From: JACDAE01 sp963717195
GTDB lineage: Bacteria > Chloroflexota > Ktedonobacteria > Ktedonobacterales > Ktedonobacteraceae
Assembly: GCA_963717195.1 (NCBI GenBank)
Contig: CAVQVR010000011.1
Location: forward strand, 62,001 to 126,000
Length of the DNA stretch: 64,000 nt
Direction of reading: 5' to 3'
This document shows positions 44,195 through 52,905 of this stretch, one piece after another. A model generated the notes under the pieces. That model searched no databases. It had not been told where the DNA came from and worked only from the letters and a program-made list of their open reading frames with translations. Made by a program: the position numbers and the translations under genes. How positions within the stretch are numbered: position 1 is the stretch's first letter; each line of letters starts with the position of its first letter.

Positions 44195-44758
44195 ATGGCA
44201 GAAAGAAAAGACACTCAAAACAAAAAAGACGAGAACAAAAAAGACGAGGGCAAAATTGCAGTTGATTTTAACCTGGGTAAACTTTCTCTCGGTGGCCTTT
44301 TTCAAGGAATTGAAAACGTCATTGATTTAGTCTCTAAGATGGAGGAAGTAGGCGAGCGGCAGGGAAAACGCGAGGAAACATTTACCAGTCCTTCAGGTCG
44401 CGTCAATGCCGTCTACGGTTTCTCGGTAAAAACGAATCTTGGCGGAACGCAGACTGTTGAGCCATTTGGTAACGTGCGCAAGACCTCTAAGGGACCTGTC
44501 GTTGAGGAAGAGAGACAGCCCCTGGTTGATGTCTTTGATGAAAAAGACCACATTTTAGTAATTGCCGAGCTTCCAGGTGTTGCAGAAGAGCAGATTAGCG
44601 CCAAAGTAAAAGGCGATATTTTGACGCTTTCGGCTGCTAACGGTGAGCGAAAATACTATAAAGAAGTGGTTTTGCCAGAAGATGTTGATGCTGACACCTT
44701 ACAAAGGAAATATAAAAACGGCGTTTTAGAGCTAAAAGTGAGCAAGAAGGCAGCATGA
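44195..44758 (+). CDS. Hsp20/alpha-crystallin protein, GvpH-like
   Basis: 187 residues from ATG 44195 (GGAGG upstream; the frame opens earlier at 44168). A lysine-rich N-terminus (KKDENKKDEGK) and a helix (LFQGIENVIDLVSKMEE) precede an alpha-crystallin domain (about 105-187: PLVDVFDEKDHILVIAELPG, KYYKEVVLP, YKNGVLELKV). Position and domain match GvpH, which holds GvpA or other vesicle proteins in soluble form. Stop and next start overlap (ATGA). Confidence 0.88.
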   Translation: MAERKDTQNKKDENKKDEGKIAVDFNLGKLSLGGLFQGIENVIDLVSKMEEVGERQGKREETFTSPSGRVNAVYGFSVKTNLGGTQTVEPFGNVRKTSKGPVVEEERQPLVDVFDEKDHILVIAELPGVAEEQISAKVKGDILTLSAANGERKYYKEVVLPEDVDADTLQRKYKNGVLELKVSKKAA

Positions 44759-46866
44759 CAGAAAGAACCGTTCAACTCAAAGTCGCTGAAGCGAATACAC
44801 GTGATGTAGGTCGTGGTATTGCCCGAGTTGATCCGGAAATAATGGAGCAACTGGGCATTTACGACTCCGGAGAGATCGTTGAGCTCATAGGCAAACGGGA
44901 AACGGTAGCGAAGATCATGCCTACCTTTCCAGAGCTACGCGGGCGCGGTCTTGTTCAGATTGATGGAATAATCAGGGAAAACGCGCAAGTAGGCATTGAT
45001 GAGCAGGTCAAACTGACCAGAATTAAGGTTGAGGCTGCACGCAAAGTAACGCTTTCCCCTTTAACCTCAATTGGTAGAACGACGACCGATAGTGCCTACC
45101 TTGCAAGGCAGCTTTCTGCGATCCCTGTTACTCATGGAGATAGAGTTCAAACCACCTTTTTGGGATCCAAGAAACAAGACTTTAGAGTGGTAGATACCAT
45201 GCCATCTGGAGCAGTACTTTTAACCCCGCAAACCCTCATTTCAATCATTGGAGAAGGGAAGGCAACGGAGGCAAAGTTGACCTATGAAGATATAGGTGGA
45301 CTTGGCGACCAGGTGAAGCGCATTCGCGAGATGATTGAACTTCCGCTACGCTTTCCCGAAGTTTTTGCGCGCCTGGGCATTGATCCTCCCAAGGGTGTCC
45401 TGCTACACGGACCGCCGGGAGCAGGAAAGACATTAATCGCCAAAGTCATCGCCAATGAAACCGATGCCTCTTTCATGCAGATCTCAGGGCCAGAGATTAT
45501 CCATAAGTTCTATGGTGAATCTGAAGCTCATCTACGCAATATCTTTGAGCAGGCCAAAAAAGATGCCCCTTCAATCTTGTTCCTGGATGAGCTCGATGCC
45601 ATCGCGCCTAAAAGGGAAGATCTGGGAGGGGAGAAGCAGGTTGAACGCAGGGTAGTAGCTCAACTCCTGTCCTTAATGGATGGCCTGGAGGAACGGGGGC
45701 AGATTATCATTATTGGTGCAACCAATTTACCCGATGCCCTTGATCCAGCCCTCCGTCGTCCTGGCCGCTTCGATAGAGAAATAGTTATTCCGATTCCAGA
45801 TAAACATGGCCGTCGACAGATTCTTAATATTCACACCCGAGGCATGCCTTTTGCCGCTGATGTCGATCTTGAGCGTCTGGCGTTTTTAACACACGGCTAT
45901 GTGGGAGCCGATCTTGCCGCTTTAGCTCGCGAGGCTGCGATGTACGCTATTCGTCGCCTCATGCCCAGCATCGACTTTGAACGCAATGTTATTCCTGAAG
46001 AGGCCATCCTTGCCCTTGAAGTGAGCATGGATGATTTCTTAAACGCGTTACGAGAGATTGAACCTTCCGCCATCCGTGAGGTTTTTACCGAGATCCCTGA
46101 AATCGGTTTCGCTGAAATCGGTGGCCATGAGGATATCAAGCGCATACTTTCTGAGACAGTGAGAGACCCCTTATATCATCCTGCGGTCTATGCAAAAGCA
46201 AATACCAGGCCTGCCAGAGGAATTTTATTAACCGGGGAGCCTGGAACAGGCAAAACTTTGCTTGCCAGAGCTATCGCTAAAGAATCAGAAGTGAATTTTA
46301 TTGCGATTTCAGGCCCAGAGCTGCTTTCCAAATATATCGGCGAAAGCGAGCGTGGAATTCGCGAAGTTTTCAAAAAGGCCCGCCAGGCCGCTCCCTGCAT
46401 CCTGTTTTTTGACGAAATTGAATCCCTGGTCCCTAAAAGAGGAAATGCGATGGGAGATCAAGTAACCGAGCGGGTCGTCACCCAGTTCTTAACCGAGCTG
46501 GATGGAATTGAAGAACTCAAAGGGGTGATGGTATTAGGAAGTACCAACAGGCCTGATTTGATTGATCCAGCCATATTGAGGCCAGGCCGCTTCGATTTTG
46601 TGCTTGAGCTTCCACCTCCTGATTTAGAGGCGCGGGAGGAAATATTGAAGGTGCATACCCGAGGGAAGCCTTTAGGGAAAAATGTTAGCCTGGAAAACCT
46701 GGCCCGAGAGACCGCTGGCCTGGTGGGAGCTGATCTTGCCTCGATCTGTCAGAAAGCAAGCCTTTTAGCCATCAGGGAGTTCCTGGAAAGCCGACAGGAG
46801 GACGTAGAGAAATTAGCCATTGAAAACAAACACTTTGTAGAGGCGATGAAAGATGTCCATCATTAA
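44755..46866 (+). CDS. Cdc48/VAT-type double AAA+ ATPase
   Basis: 703 residues. A substrate-binding N domain (about 1-170, with VGRGIARVDPEIM as in the VAT/p97 double-psi barrel), D1 with GPPGAGKT (about 220) and ILFLDELDAIAPKR, and D2 with GEPGTGKT (about 495) and ILFFDEIESLVPKR. Both Walker B pairs and the arginine fingers (DPALRRPGRFDRE, DPAILRPGRFDF) are intact. As an unfoldase it could pull apart or remodel vesicle proteins. Cdc48 proteins are usual in archaea and less so in bacteria; here it is built into the gvp operon, coupled by ATGA to the Hsp20 gene. Confidence 0.93.
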   Translation: MTERTVQLKVAEANTRDVGRGIARVDPEIMEQLGIYDSGEIVELIGKRETVAKIMPTFPELRGRGLVQIDGIIRENAQVGIDEQVKLTRIKVEAARKVTLSPLTSIGRTTTDSAYLARQLSAIPVTHGDRVQTTFLGSKKQDFRVVDTMPSGAVLLTPQTLISIIGEGKATEAKLTYEDIGGLGDQVKRIREMIELPLRFPEVFARLGIDPPKGVLLHGPPGAGKTLIAKVIANETDASFMQISGPEIIHKFYGESEAHLRNIFEQAKKDAPSILFLDELDAIAPKREDLGGEKQVERRVVAQLLSLMDGLEERGQIIIIGATNLPDALDPALRRPGRFDREIVIPIPDKHGRRQILNIHTRGMPFAADVDLERLAFLTHGYVGADLAALAREAAMYAIRRLMPSIDFERNVIPEEAILALEVSMDDFLNALREIEPSAIREVFTEIPEIGFAEIGGHEDIKRILSETVRDPLYHPAVYAKANTRPARGILLTGEPGTGKTLLARAIAKESEVNFIAISGPELLSKYIGESERGIREVFKKARQAAPCILFFDEIESLVPKRGNAMGDQVTERVVTQFLTELDGIEELKGVMVLGSTNRPDLIDPAILRPGRFDFVLELPPPDLEAREEILKVHTRGKPLGKNVSLENLARETAGLVGADLASICQKASLLAIREFLESRQEDVEKLAIENKHFVEAMKDVHH

Positions 46867-47131
46867 ATGCGCCTTTTGCAAAGGCACAGGCGAAAATCCC
46901 TACTTCAGGCAGATTTGCCCGGTTTGCAAAGGCAAAGGAGACAACCAGCTTACTGGGAAGCATATGACCTGCACAGATTGTCATGGGTCAGGGCACAAGA
47001 GTGGGACAACCCTGACCTGTTACAACTGTGCTGGTCTGGGGATTGTCCCAGACACACGAGAGGAATTGAAAAAAGCCCGGCAAGAGATCGGAAGAGCCTG
47101 GCAGATGATAGAGGAAGAAAGAACCCGATGA
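46853..47131 (+). CDS. Stand-alone DnaJ-type cysteine-rich zinc finger protein
   Basis: 92 residues overlapping the Cdc48-like gene by 14 bp. It has four CxxCxGxG repeats, at Cys 6/9, 22/25, 40/43 and 56/59, the same arrangement as the zinc-binding centre of DnaJ, so two zinc ions are expected. A charged helix follows (EELKKARQEIGRAWQMIEEE). In ordinary DnaJ this module sits between the J domain and the client-binding domain; here it is a separate protein directly before a GvpF/L protein that carries the J domain. ATGA overlap couples the two. Confidence 0.88.
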   Translation: MSIIKCAFCKGTGENPYFRQICPVCKGKGDNQLTGKHMTCTDCHGSGHKSGTTLTCYNCAGLGIVPDTREELKKARQEIGRAWQMIEEERTR

Positions 47132-48129
47132 AAAACGGAATATATATCTATGGAATTATTAAAACCTCTGGCCCACAGGAGTTTGGAGCCATTGGCATTG
47201 GAGACGAAGCTACTCCCGTCCAGACAATAGAGTTTAAAGATTTAGCAGCAGTTGTTTCCAGATGCCCATTTACGGTCTACGATTCTTTGGCCAAAGAAAA
47301 AATAGTCAAAGACCTGGTTATTCACCAGTTCGTCCTTGAAAGAGTGATGGAACGTTTTACCGTTTTACCAGTTAAATTCGGTACTATGGTGGAAAACGAA
47401 GATGAAGCCATCAAATTTCTGGCCGAAGGATACTCTCTTCTCAGCAATGAACTCTACAAGGGAGAAGAGAAAATAGAACTGGATGTCGTCGCCAGTTGGG
47501 AATTGTCAAAAATTCTACCCACAATTTACCGCTATGACGACCAGATACACATAAAACAGAGCGAAATTGCGCGACAAGGGAGTAAAGCAAGCCTTGAGGA
47601 GAAAGTAGCTCTCGGGAAATTAATTGAGCAAGCTCTGATAACCACAAAAACCGACTATCAGCAGCTGATTCTGCAAACATTCAACCCGATAACTATAGAT
47701 ACCTGTTTGCATGAGCTGGTTGATGAGCAGATGATCTTTAACGGTGCCTTTTTACTGGAAAAGAAGGACGAGGAGAGCTTTAATCAGCTTATCAATGGCC
47801 TGGATCAAAAGCTGGAGAATACAGTAAATTTTCGCGTGGTAGGACCTCTTCCAGCATACAGTTTTTCTACTATCGTGCTTGAGAAAATCGATCCGCGTAA
47901 AGTAGAAGAGGCAAAAGAGATACTCGAATTAGAGGGGTATTTAACAGAAAAAACAATTCGTGATGCTTATCATCGACTGGCCCAGAAATGTCATCCAGAT
48001 ACCAGTAGCGACGAAGAGGCCGCGCATTTCCCTCATATTCACTCTGCTTACCGGACATTGAAAAATTTTAGCGAAAATGGGTTGATGCACGTCGAGATCT
48101 ACCAATGGGAGAAAAATGGTACGCCATGA
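47128..48129 (+). CDS. GvpF/L protein with C-terminal J domain
   Basis: 333 residues from ATG 47128 (overlaps the preceding stop). Residues 4-260 are a GvpF/L domain: GIYIYGIIKTSGPQ, FTVLPVKFGTMVENEDEAI and, near the end, VVGPLPAYSF. After a short linker, residues 272-322 are a J domain (YLTEKTIRDAYHRLAQKCHPD, with the HPD tripeptide at about 290, followed by FPHIHSAYRTL), so it could stimulate a DnaK. This puts a GvpA-binding chaperone and a DnaK co-chaperone in one chain. Such a fusion is not part of the standard gvp set. Confidence 0.88.
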   Translation: MKNGIYIYGIIKTSGPQEFGAIGIGDEATPVQTIEFKDLAAVVSRCPFTVYDSLAKEKIVKDLVIHQFVLERVMERFTVLPVKFGTMVENEDEAIKFLAEGYSLLSNELYKGEEKIELDVVASWELSKILPTIYRYDDQIHIKQSEIARQGSKASLEEKVALGKLIEQALITTKTDYQQLILQTFNPITIDTCLHELVDEQMIFNGAFLLEKKDEESFNQLINGLDQKLENTVNFRVVGPLPAYSFSTIVLEKIDPRKVEEAKEILELEGYLTEKTIRDAYHRLAQKCHPDTSSDEEAAHFPHIHSAYRTLKNFSENGLMHVEIYQWEKNGTP

Positions 48130-48753
48130 GAAGGCTGATCTACGTACCCATTATCCATACCGCAGCAGACTTAGGTAGCCTCGCTGAAGAAATTGAGGAG
48201 CGCACAAAAGCTGTCTTTGGCGATGCCGACTGGCAGAAACATAAGGAAGAAGTCAACCGCTATTGGCAGGAGATCTATGACTATTGGGAGAAAAAAAATA
48301 TACCAGGATTGAAAATTTTTCAAGATGGCATGCCAGTAGATGGTGCAGCAGGGGAAAATATTGTTAAGAGTATGGCAAATAACGGAAGCATTAACTATAA
48401 AATTGTTGAACAATTGATAGATAAAGGGGCAAAACTTATTCAAACGGAAGATGCGGAACTTTTAAAAGAGGAGTATTTTTTAACGCGCGATATTACAAAA
48501 AGTGATCCAGCTTCGATCAGCCTTGCATGCTCTTTCGCGTTATAAATCGCACAAGGACAGGCTTTTAAAAGAGCGAGACACCTATATTGCCAGAAGAATC
48601 AATGAGAGTTTACAGGATGGTGAAACCGGTGTCTGTTTCCTGGGGGCCAGTCACCAGGTACTGGCCAGATTACCCAAAGATATTGAAGTCATTACACTCA
48701 AAGATCCCGAAAAAGTTATCGGGAAGTCTCTGGACCGATCAACGGAGATTTGA
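48126..48753 (+). pseudogene. Unknown gas-vesicle operon protein, frameshifted
   Basis: About 208 residues when joined. The first frame starts at ATG 48126 (ATGA overlap) with RRLIYVPIIHTAADLGSLAEEI, then a helix, LKIFQDGMPVDG and IVEQLIDKGAKLIQTED. It breaks after ITKS. Removing one A from the A5 run at 48497-48501 gives ITKVIQLRSALHALSRYKSHKD and joins the frame from 48502 to 48753, with RRINESLQDGETGVCFLGASH and LPKDIEVITL. I cannot name the family. The operon position suggests a part in vesicle assembly or its control. A homopolymer error or real decay could each explain the break. Confidence 0.65.
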
Positions 48754-48780
48754 CAGAGCAATACGAAGAAGGATGGATAT

Positions 48781-49650
48781 ATGCACGATACGACCAACAC
48801 ATCCGTTGAAACGAGAAATACAACTATCAATCAACCAGAGGTGGCCATTTCTTCCCAGTCCGCAAGCGCAAGGCATACCGAGCGCAAGCCAGCTATTGGA
48901 GAAGGTTTCTATATCTATGGCATAATCGGCACCGGACAAGGGCAAGAATTTGGTCCGATGGGTATTGGCGAAAGGGGTGATCCCGTTCACACCGTCCACT
49001 ACCAGGACCTGGCCGCAATTGTTTCCAGTTCCCCGATTATCAAATATGCGGTGACCAGAGCAAACTCAATGGGACACATCAAAGTTTTGGAAAAGGCAAT
49101 GCAAAATTATACGGTTCTACCAGTACGTTTTTGCACAATCGCCGAGAACAGGGAAATCATTATCGAAAAAGTCTTACAAGCTCGTTATCAAGAATTTGTT
49201 GATCTCTTAGCAGAGATGGAAGGGAAAATAGAACTTGGGGTTAGAGCTCGTTGGTCAGACTTAAATGCTATTTTTGCCGAAGTGGTTGCAGAAAATAAAG
49301 ATATTAAAGCCATTAAAGAAGCATTGCTCAATGAAAGAAATGAGCAAAAGAAATATGCAGGAAAGATCAAAATTGGTCAACTGGTACAAAAAGCTCTGGA
49401 GGAAAAGAAAAAAAGAGAAGCCGGAGAATTGCTTGAGGCTTTGAAGCCATTGAGTCTTGGCTATAAAGAAAATCAGATTTATGGCGATATGAATCTCATA
49501 AGTGTGGCCTTTTTGATAACCCGAGAGCAAGAGAGTGCGTTTGATCTCAAAATGCAGGAACTGGAAAGGGCTTACGGGGAAAGGAAACAATTAAAATATA
49601 TTGGGCCAGTAGTGCCGTACAACTTTGTAGAAGTCGTCGTGAACTGGTAG
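48781..49650 (+). CDS. Gas vesicle protein GvpF/GvpL family (third)
   Basis: 289 residues; AAGGATGG before the ATG. A polar N-terminal tail (about 1-38) precedes the GvpF/L domain: EGFYIYGIIGTGQGQEFGPMG, YTVLPVRFCTIAEN and, at the end, YIGPVVPYNFVE. It is closest in pattern to the GvpF/L half of the J-domain fusion (both have GxxxFGxxGIG), so the two probably arose by duplication. Confidence 0.9.
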   Translation: MHDTTNTSVETRNTTINQPEVAISSQSASARHTERKPAIGEGFYIYGIIGTGQGQEFGPMGIGERGDPVHTVHYQDLAAIVSSSPIIKYAVTRANSMGHIKVLEKAMQNYTVLPVRFCTIAENREIIIEKVLQARYQEFVDLLAEMEGKIELGVRARWSDLNAIFAEVVAENKDIKAIKEALLNERNEQKKYAGKIKIGQLVQKALEEKKKREAGELLEALKPLSLGYKENQIYGDMNLISVAFLITREQESAFDLKMQELERAYGERKQLKYIGPVVPYNFVEVVVNW

Positions 49651-49658
49651 GAAACATC

Positions 49659-50609
49659 ATGGCGTTAACGGATTTATGCAGCAACTCTTTCCAATTTATC
49701 ATGTTTGGTGGTAAAGGTGGCGTTGGAAAAACAACGCTGGCCGCCACCACCGCCTTAGAGTTGGCCCGAGAGCACAAGGTATTAATTTTTACGACTGATC
49801 CAGCTCCATCGCTTGCAGATAGTTTTGGTCAGACCATTGGCAACGAGCCTACCCCCATTGCCAATATACATAACCTCTTTGCCATGGAGGTTAATGCCAG
49901 GAAAGTCATGGAAGAGTTTAAACAGAAATACGGTGGAGAAATCCTGGATATACTGCAGCAGGGCACCTACCTGGCCGATGCAGAAACCGAAGATGTATTT
50001 CATCTTGACATTCCAGGGATGGATGAGGTGATGAGTTTAAAAAAGATCATAGATTTTATGGATAATACGGACTATCAACAGTACATTGTTGATACTGCAC
50101 CAACCGGCCATACATTGAGATTACTCATGTTACCCGAACTTTTAGATAACTGGATAAAGTTTTTAGCCACTCTGCGCTGGAAATATCATGCAATGGTCAG
50201 ACAGTTTGCAAGAGAAGAGCGCATCACGAGAGCCGATCAGTTTCTTTTCGAAATGAAAAAGACCGTGAAGAAAGTGAAAGCGCTCTTACAAAACGCTGAG
50301 AAAACGGAATTTGTGGTGGTTACGATAGCCGAGAAGATGGGAGTTTCCGAAACAGAGGAGTTACTCAGAAATCTCGCGCAAATGCATATCCCTTCCAGGC
50401 ATATTATTATCAACAATATTTTTCCGTCAGAAGAGTCTCATTTTGCCAGGATGAGAAGGGAGGCGCAAGAAAGATATATTGATGAGATCAAGAAGAAATT
50501 CAGTACGCACAGTATCAGCGAGGTTGCTTTACAGCCAACCGAGATACAAGGCATTGCCAGTCTGCAACAGTTAAGAACCCGGTTATTTGCTCAGCGATCA
50601 CGGCTTTAA
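49659..50609 (+). CDS. ArsA/Get3-type ATPase in the gas vesicle operon
   Basis: 316 residues. The deviant Walker A FGGKGGVGKTTLAATTALEL (about 17-36) and FTTDPAPSLADSFGQ mark the ArsA/Get3/TRC40 family; VDTAPTGHTLRLL (about 145) is its switch II. It has one ATPase half, as in Get3, not two. Get3 proteins carry hydrophobic tail-anchored proteins, and the methionine-rich groove (MDEVMSLKKIIDFMDN, about 122-137) would suit GvpA. No arsenic-resistance genes are near and the arsenite-binding cysteines are not obvious. Starts 8 bp after the third gvpF/L. Confidence 0.88.
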   Translation: MALTDLCSNSFQFIMFGGKGGVGKTTLAATTALELAREHKVLIFTTDPAPSLADSFGQTIGNEPTPIANIHNLFAMEVNARKVMEEFKQKYGGEILDILQQGTYLADAETEDVFHLDIPGMDEVMSLKKIIDFMDNTDYQQYIVDTAPTGHTLRLLMLPELLDNWIKFLATLRWKYHAMVRQFAREERITRADQFLFEMKKTVKKVKALLQNAEKTEFVVVTIAEKMGVSETEELLRNLAQMHIPSRHIIINNIFPSEESHFARMRREAQERYIDEIKKKFSTHSISEVALQPTEIQGIASLQQLRTRLFAQRSRL

Positions 50610-50669
50610 AGCAGGATCTTGTAGAAACCTTACGGAGTTCTACCAAACAAAAGAGAAGGAGTTTAAAAC

Positions 50670-50900
50670 ATGTTCATTCTTGATGATTTGTTGATTGGAC
50701 TACCGGCAAAAGGCCTGGGAAGTATATTTACAAAAATTTACGCAATGGCAGAGGCCGAGTTAAACGATGAAACAAGGATAAAAGAGGAGATACAGCAGTT
50801 ACAAACGCTGTACGAAATTGATCAAATCACTGACGAGGAGTATGAAGTAAAAGAGGCTGAGCTTCTGGAACGCCTGACGGTCGCCGAAAGTGCTGTGTGA
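50670..50900 (+). CDS. gvpG: Gas vesicle protein GvpG
   Basis: 76 residues, AGGAG before the ATG. LDDLLIGLPAKGLGSIFTKI (about 4-23) followed by an acidic helix pair with EIDQITDEEYEVKEAELLERL is the GvpG pattern, an assembly protein that interacts with GvpF. Last gene of the right operon; the border palindrome starts 8 bp later. Confidence 0.9.
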   Translation: MFILDDLLIGLPAKGLGSIFTKIYAMAEAELNDETRIKEEIQQLQTLYEIDQITDEEYEVKEAELLERLTVAESAV

Positions 50901-50907
50901 GGGGCAC

Positions 50908-51025
50908 ACGGGCTTATAAATAGCGCACGGGCTTATAAATAGCGCCCCTACACCATTTCGTTAAATGCGAACGTTGTCACTTTCCTAAATCATGCCAATG
51001 GTGTAGGGGCGCTATTTATAAGCCC
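50908..51025. repeat. 29-bp palindrome with a 19-bp tandem duplication, GTAGGGGCG family
   Basis: Arms 50929-50957 and 50997-51025 are perfect reverse complements (GGGCTTATAAATAGCGCC then CCTACACCATT). Before it the word CACGGGCTTATAAATAGCG occurs twice in tandem (50908-50926 and 50927-50945). It lies between the convergent gvpG and S9 peptidase genes and is the right-hand border of the gas vesicle locus. Confidence 0.88.
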
Positions 51026-51041
51026 AGGCGCTTTCTAATCA

Positions 51042-52889
51042 TTATGCTTCCTCGTAGCGACCACCTAGATGTTGGGCAAGGAATTTCTCGGCGGCGGCAT
51101 AGAACTTGATGCGATTCTCCGGTTTGGCGAAGCCGTGGCCCTCATCGGGGAAGAGCATATACTCGTAATCGATGCCTTTGCTCTTCATCGCCTCCACAAT
51201 TTGCTCAGACTCGGCCTGTTTGACGCGCGGATCATTTGCACCTTGAGCAATCAGCATGGGAATTTTGATCTGATCGGCTTTGAAGAGTGGCGAACGAGAC
51301 TTCAAGAACTCCTCATCAGTATCAGGATTGCCGACACGTTTATAGAACGAGGCAAGAGCTGTAGCCCAATAGGGCGGGAAAGAGCGGATAAGTGTAATCA
51401 AATTGCTCGGCCCCACGATATCAACCGCACAACAGAAAAGATCGGGCGTGAAAGTTGCCCCGACGAGAGCCGCATAGCCACCGTAAGAGCCGCCATAGAT
51501 AGCAACCCTTTGAGGATCTGCGATGCCTTGCGCGATAGCCCACTGTACAGCATCGACCAGATCGTTATGCATATTGCGTCCCCACTCGCAATTCCCTGCA
51601 TTGATAAAGTCTTTACCGTAGCCCGTCGAACCCCGATAATTTACTTGCAGGCAGGCATAACCACGATTGGCAAACCACTGCGCCTCGGGATTGTATCCCC
51701 ATGCATCACGCGCCCATGGCCCTCCATGTACGTTAAGCACCAGCGGGAGATTTTTCGCGTCTACTCCGGCTGGTAGGGTAAGATACCCATGAACGGTCAG
51801 GCCATCTCTGGAGGTGAATGCTAGCGGCTGCATTGAGGCCAACGTATACTTGCTCAATTCTGGCCGACTATCGAAGAGGAAAGTCGCACTTTGCTCCTCA
51901 CGCGAATAGGCATAAAAGAGGATCGGACCATCATCGACGTTGAAGGCAACTAGCCATGTGCTATCCGCATTGTCACGGCTGACCAGCGAGAAATCGCCCT
52001 GGTGGATATCACGGATACGGTCGAAATCAAGCTGAATCGACTCGTCCAGGATTGTCCATTCAACACGATCACGATTGAAAGCAACCGCCTGCACCTCGTA
52101 CGTATCGGGATGCATCATCACACTGCCCACATCATACTGGGGGTCTTCGGCGATCAACGTCAGATCACCAGTCGCAAGATTGAGTTTGACGAGGCGGCTG
52201 GCATTCGCGTTACGTGCATCCTCAAGATACAGCGATTGACCATCACGGGTGAAGCCAGCAGGACCACTGTTCAGTGCATCATCCGCGCTCCAGGCAAGGA
52301 TTTTGCGCCACTCGCTCTGCTCACTATCACGTACTAACAATTCCAGGCCGCCATCTGGTTGAGCCGTGACCGCACCGCGCACTTTGAACTGCGTATCGGT
52401 AACCCAGCCAGCCACATTGCCAGGGTTTTTCGCCACAAGGGTCAGTTCGCCCGACGGCAGATCGAGGTGATAGACATCGTGTGCCTGCGGATTATCTTTG
52501 TTCAAACCGATAAGTAGTTCGTTGGGGAAGTGTTTATCGCTATCGATCACGCGGGCCTGTACATTCTCAAAGGGTGTCAGGTCGCGGGTCTCTTTCGTCG
52601 CCAGGTTGGTGGCATAGAGGTGCCAGTTCTCGTTGCCACCCATGTCCTGAATATAGAGAATGTGTTTATTGTCATGCGCCCAGGTATAAGCACGAATACC
52701 GCGCTCAGTATCCTGTGTGACGGGCTGGAAATCGCCGCCAACGCTGCCAACCCAGACATTGAGCACGTTATTGACGGGTGCCAGATAGGCCATGCGTTTC
52801 CCATCGGGCGAGACTCTGGGACTGGTTTTTATAGGATTTCCAAACAGGACGCTGCGCGGTATTAATTTAACCTGTGGTGTTGTGGTCAT
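51042..52889 (-). CDS. S9 family prolyl-oligopeptidase-type serine peptidase
   Basis: 615 residues; AAGGAGTAATAC before the ATG. An N-terminal WD/beta-propeller (about 15-345) covers the C-terminal alpha/beta hydrolase (about 360-610). The nucleophile serine is in YGGSYGGYAALVG (about 470), the Asp in QGANDPRV (about 555) and the His in DEGHGF (about 590). It would cleave oligopeptides (DPP IV or acylaminoacyl-peptidase type) in the cytoplasm, as there is no signal peptide. It is the last gene of the minus-strand run containing three GT4 genes, 16 bp downstream of the last. Confidence 0.92.
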   Translation of the reverse strand: MTTTPQVKLIPRSVLFGNPIKTSPRVSPDGKRMAYLAPVNNVLNVWVGSVGGDFQPVTQDTERGIRAYTWAHDNKHILYIQDMGGNENWHLYATNLATKETRDLTPFENVQARVIDSDKHFPNELLIGLNKDNPQAHDVYHLDLPSGELTLVAKNPGNVAGWVTDTQFKVRGAVTAQPDGGLELLVRDSEQSEWRKILAWSADDALNSGPAGFTRDGQSLYLEDARNANASRLVKLNLATGDLTLIAEDPQYDVGSVMMHPDTYEVQAVAFNRDRVEWTILDESIQLDFDRIRDIHQGDFSLVSRDNADSTWLVAFNVDDGPILFYAYSREEQSATFLFDSRPELSKYTLASMQPLAFTSRDGLTVHGYLTLPAGVDAKNLPLVLNVHGGPWARDAWGYNPEAQWFANRGYACLQVNYRGSTGYGKDFINAGNCEWGRNMHNDLVDAVQWAIAQGIADPQRVAIYGGSYGGYAALVGATFTPDLFCCAVDIVGPSNLITLIRSFPPYWATALASFYKRVGNPDTDEEFLKSRSPLFKADQIKIPMLIAQGANDPRVKQAESEQIVEAMKSKGIDYEYMLFPDEGHGFAKPENRIKFYAAAEKFLAQHLGGRYEEA

Positions 52890-52905
52890 GTATTACTCCT
52901 TATTC

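Noticed and set aside
49659..50609. Arsenic-resistance ArsA
   Set aside because: Single ATPase half, no ars genes nearby and position within the gas vesicle operon favour a Get3-like role.
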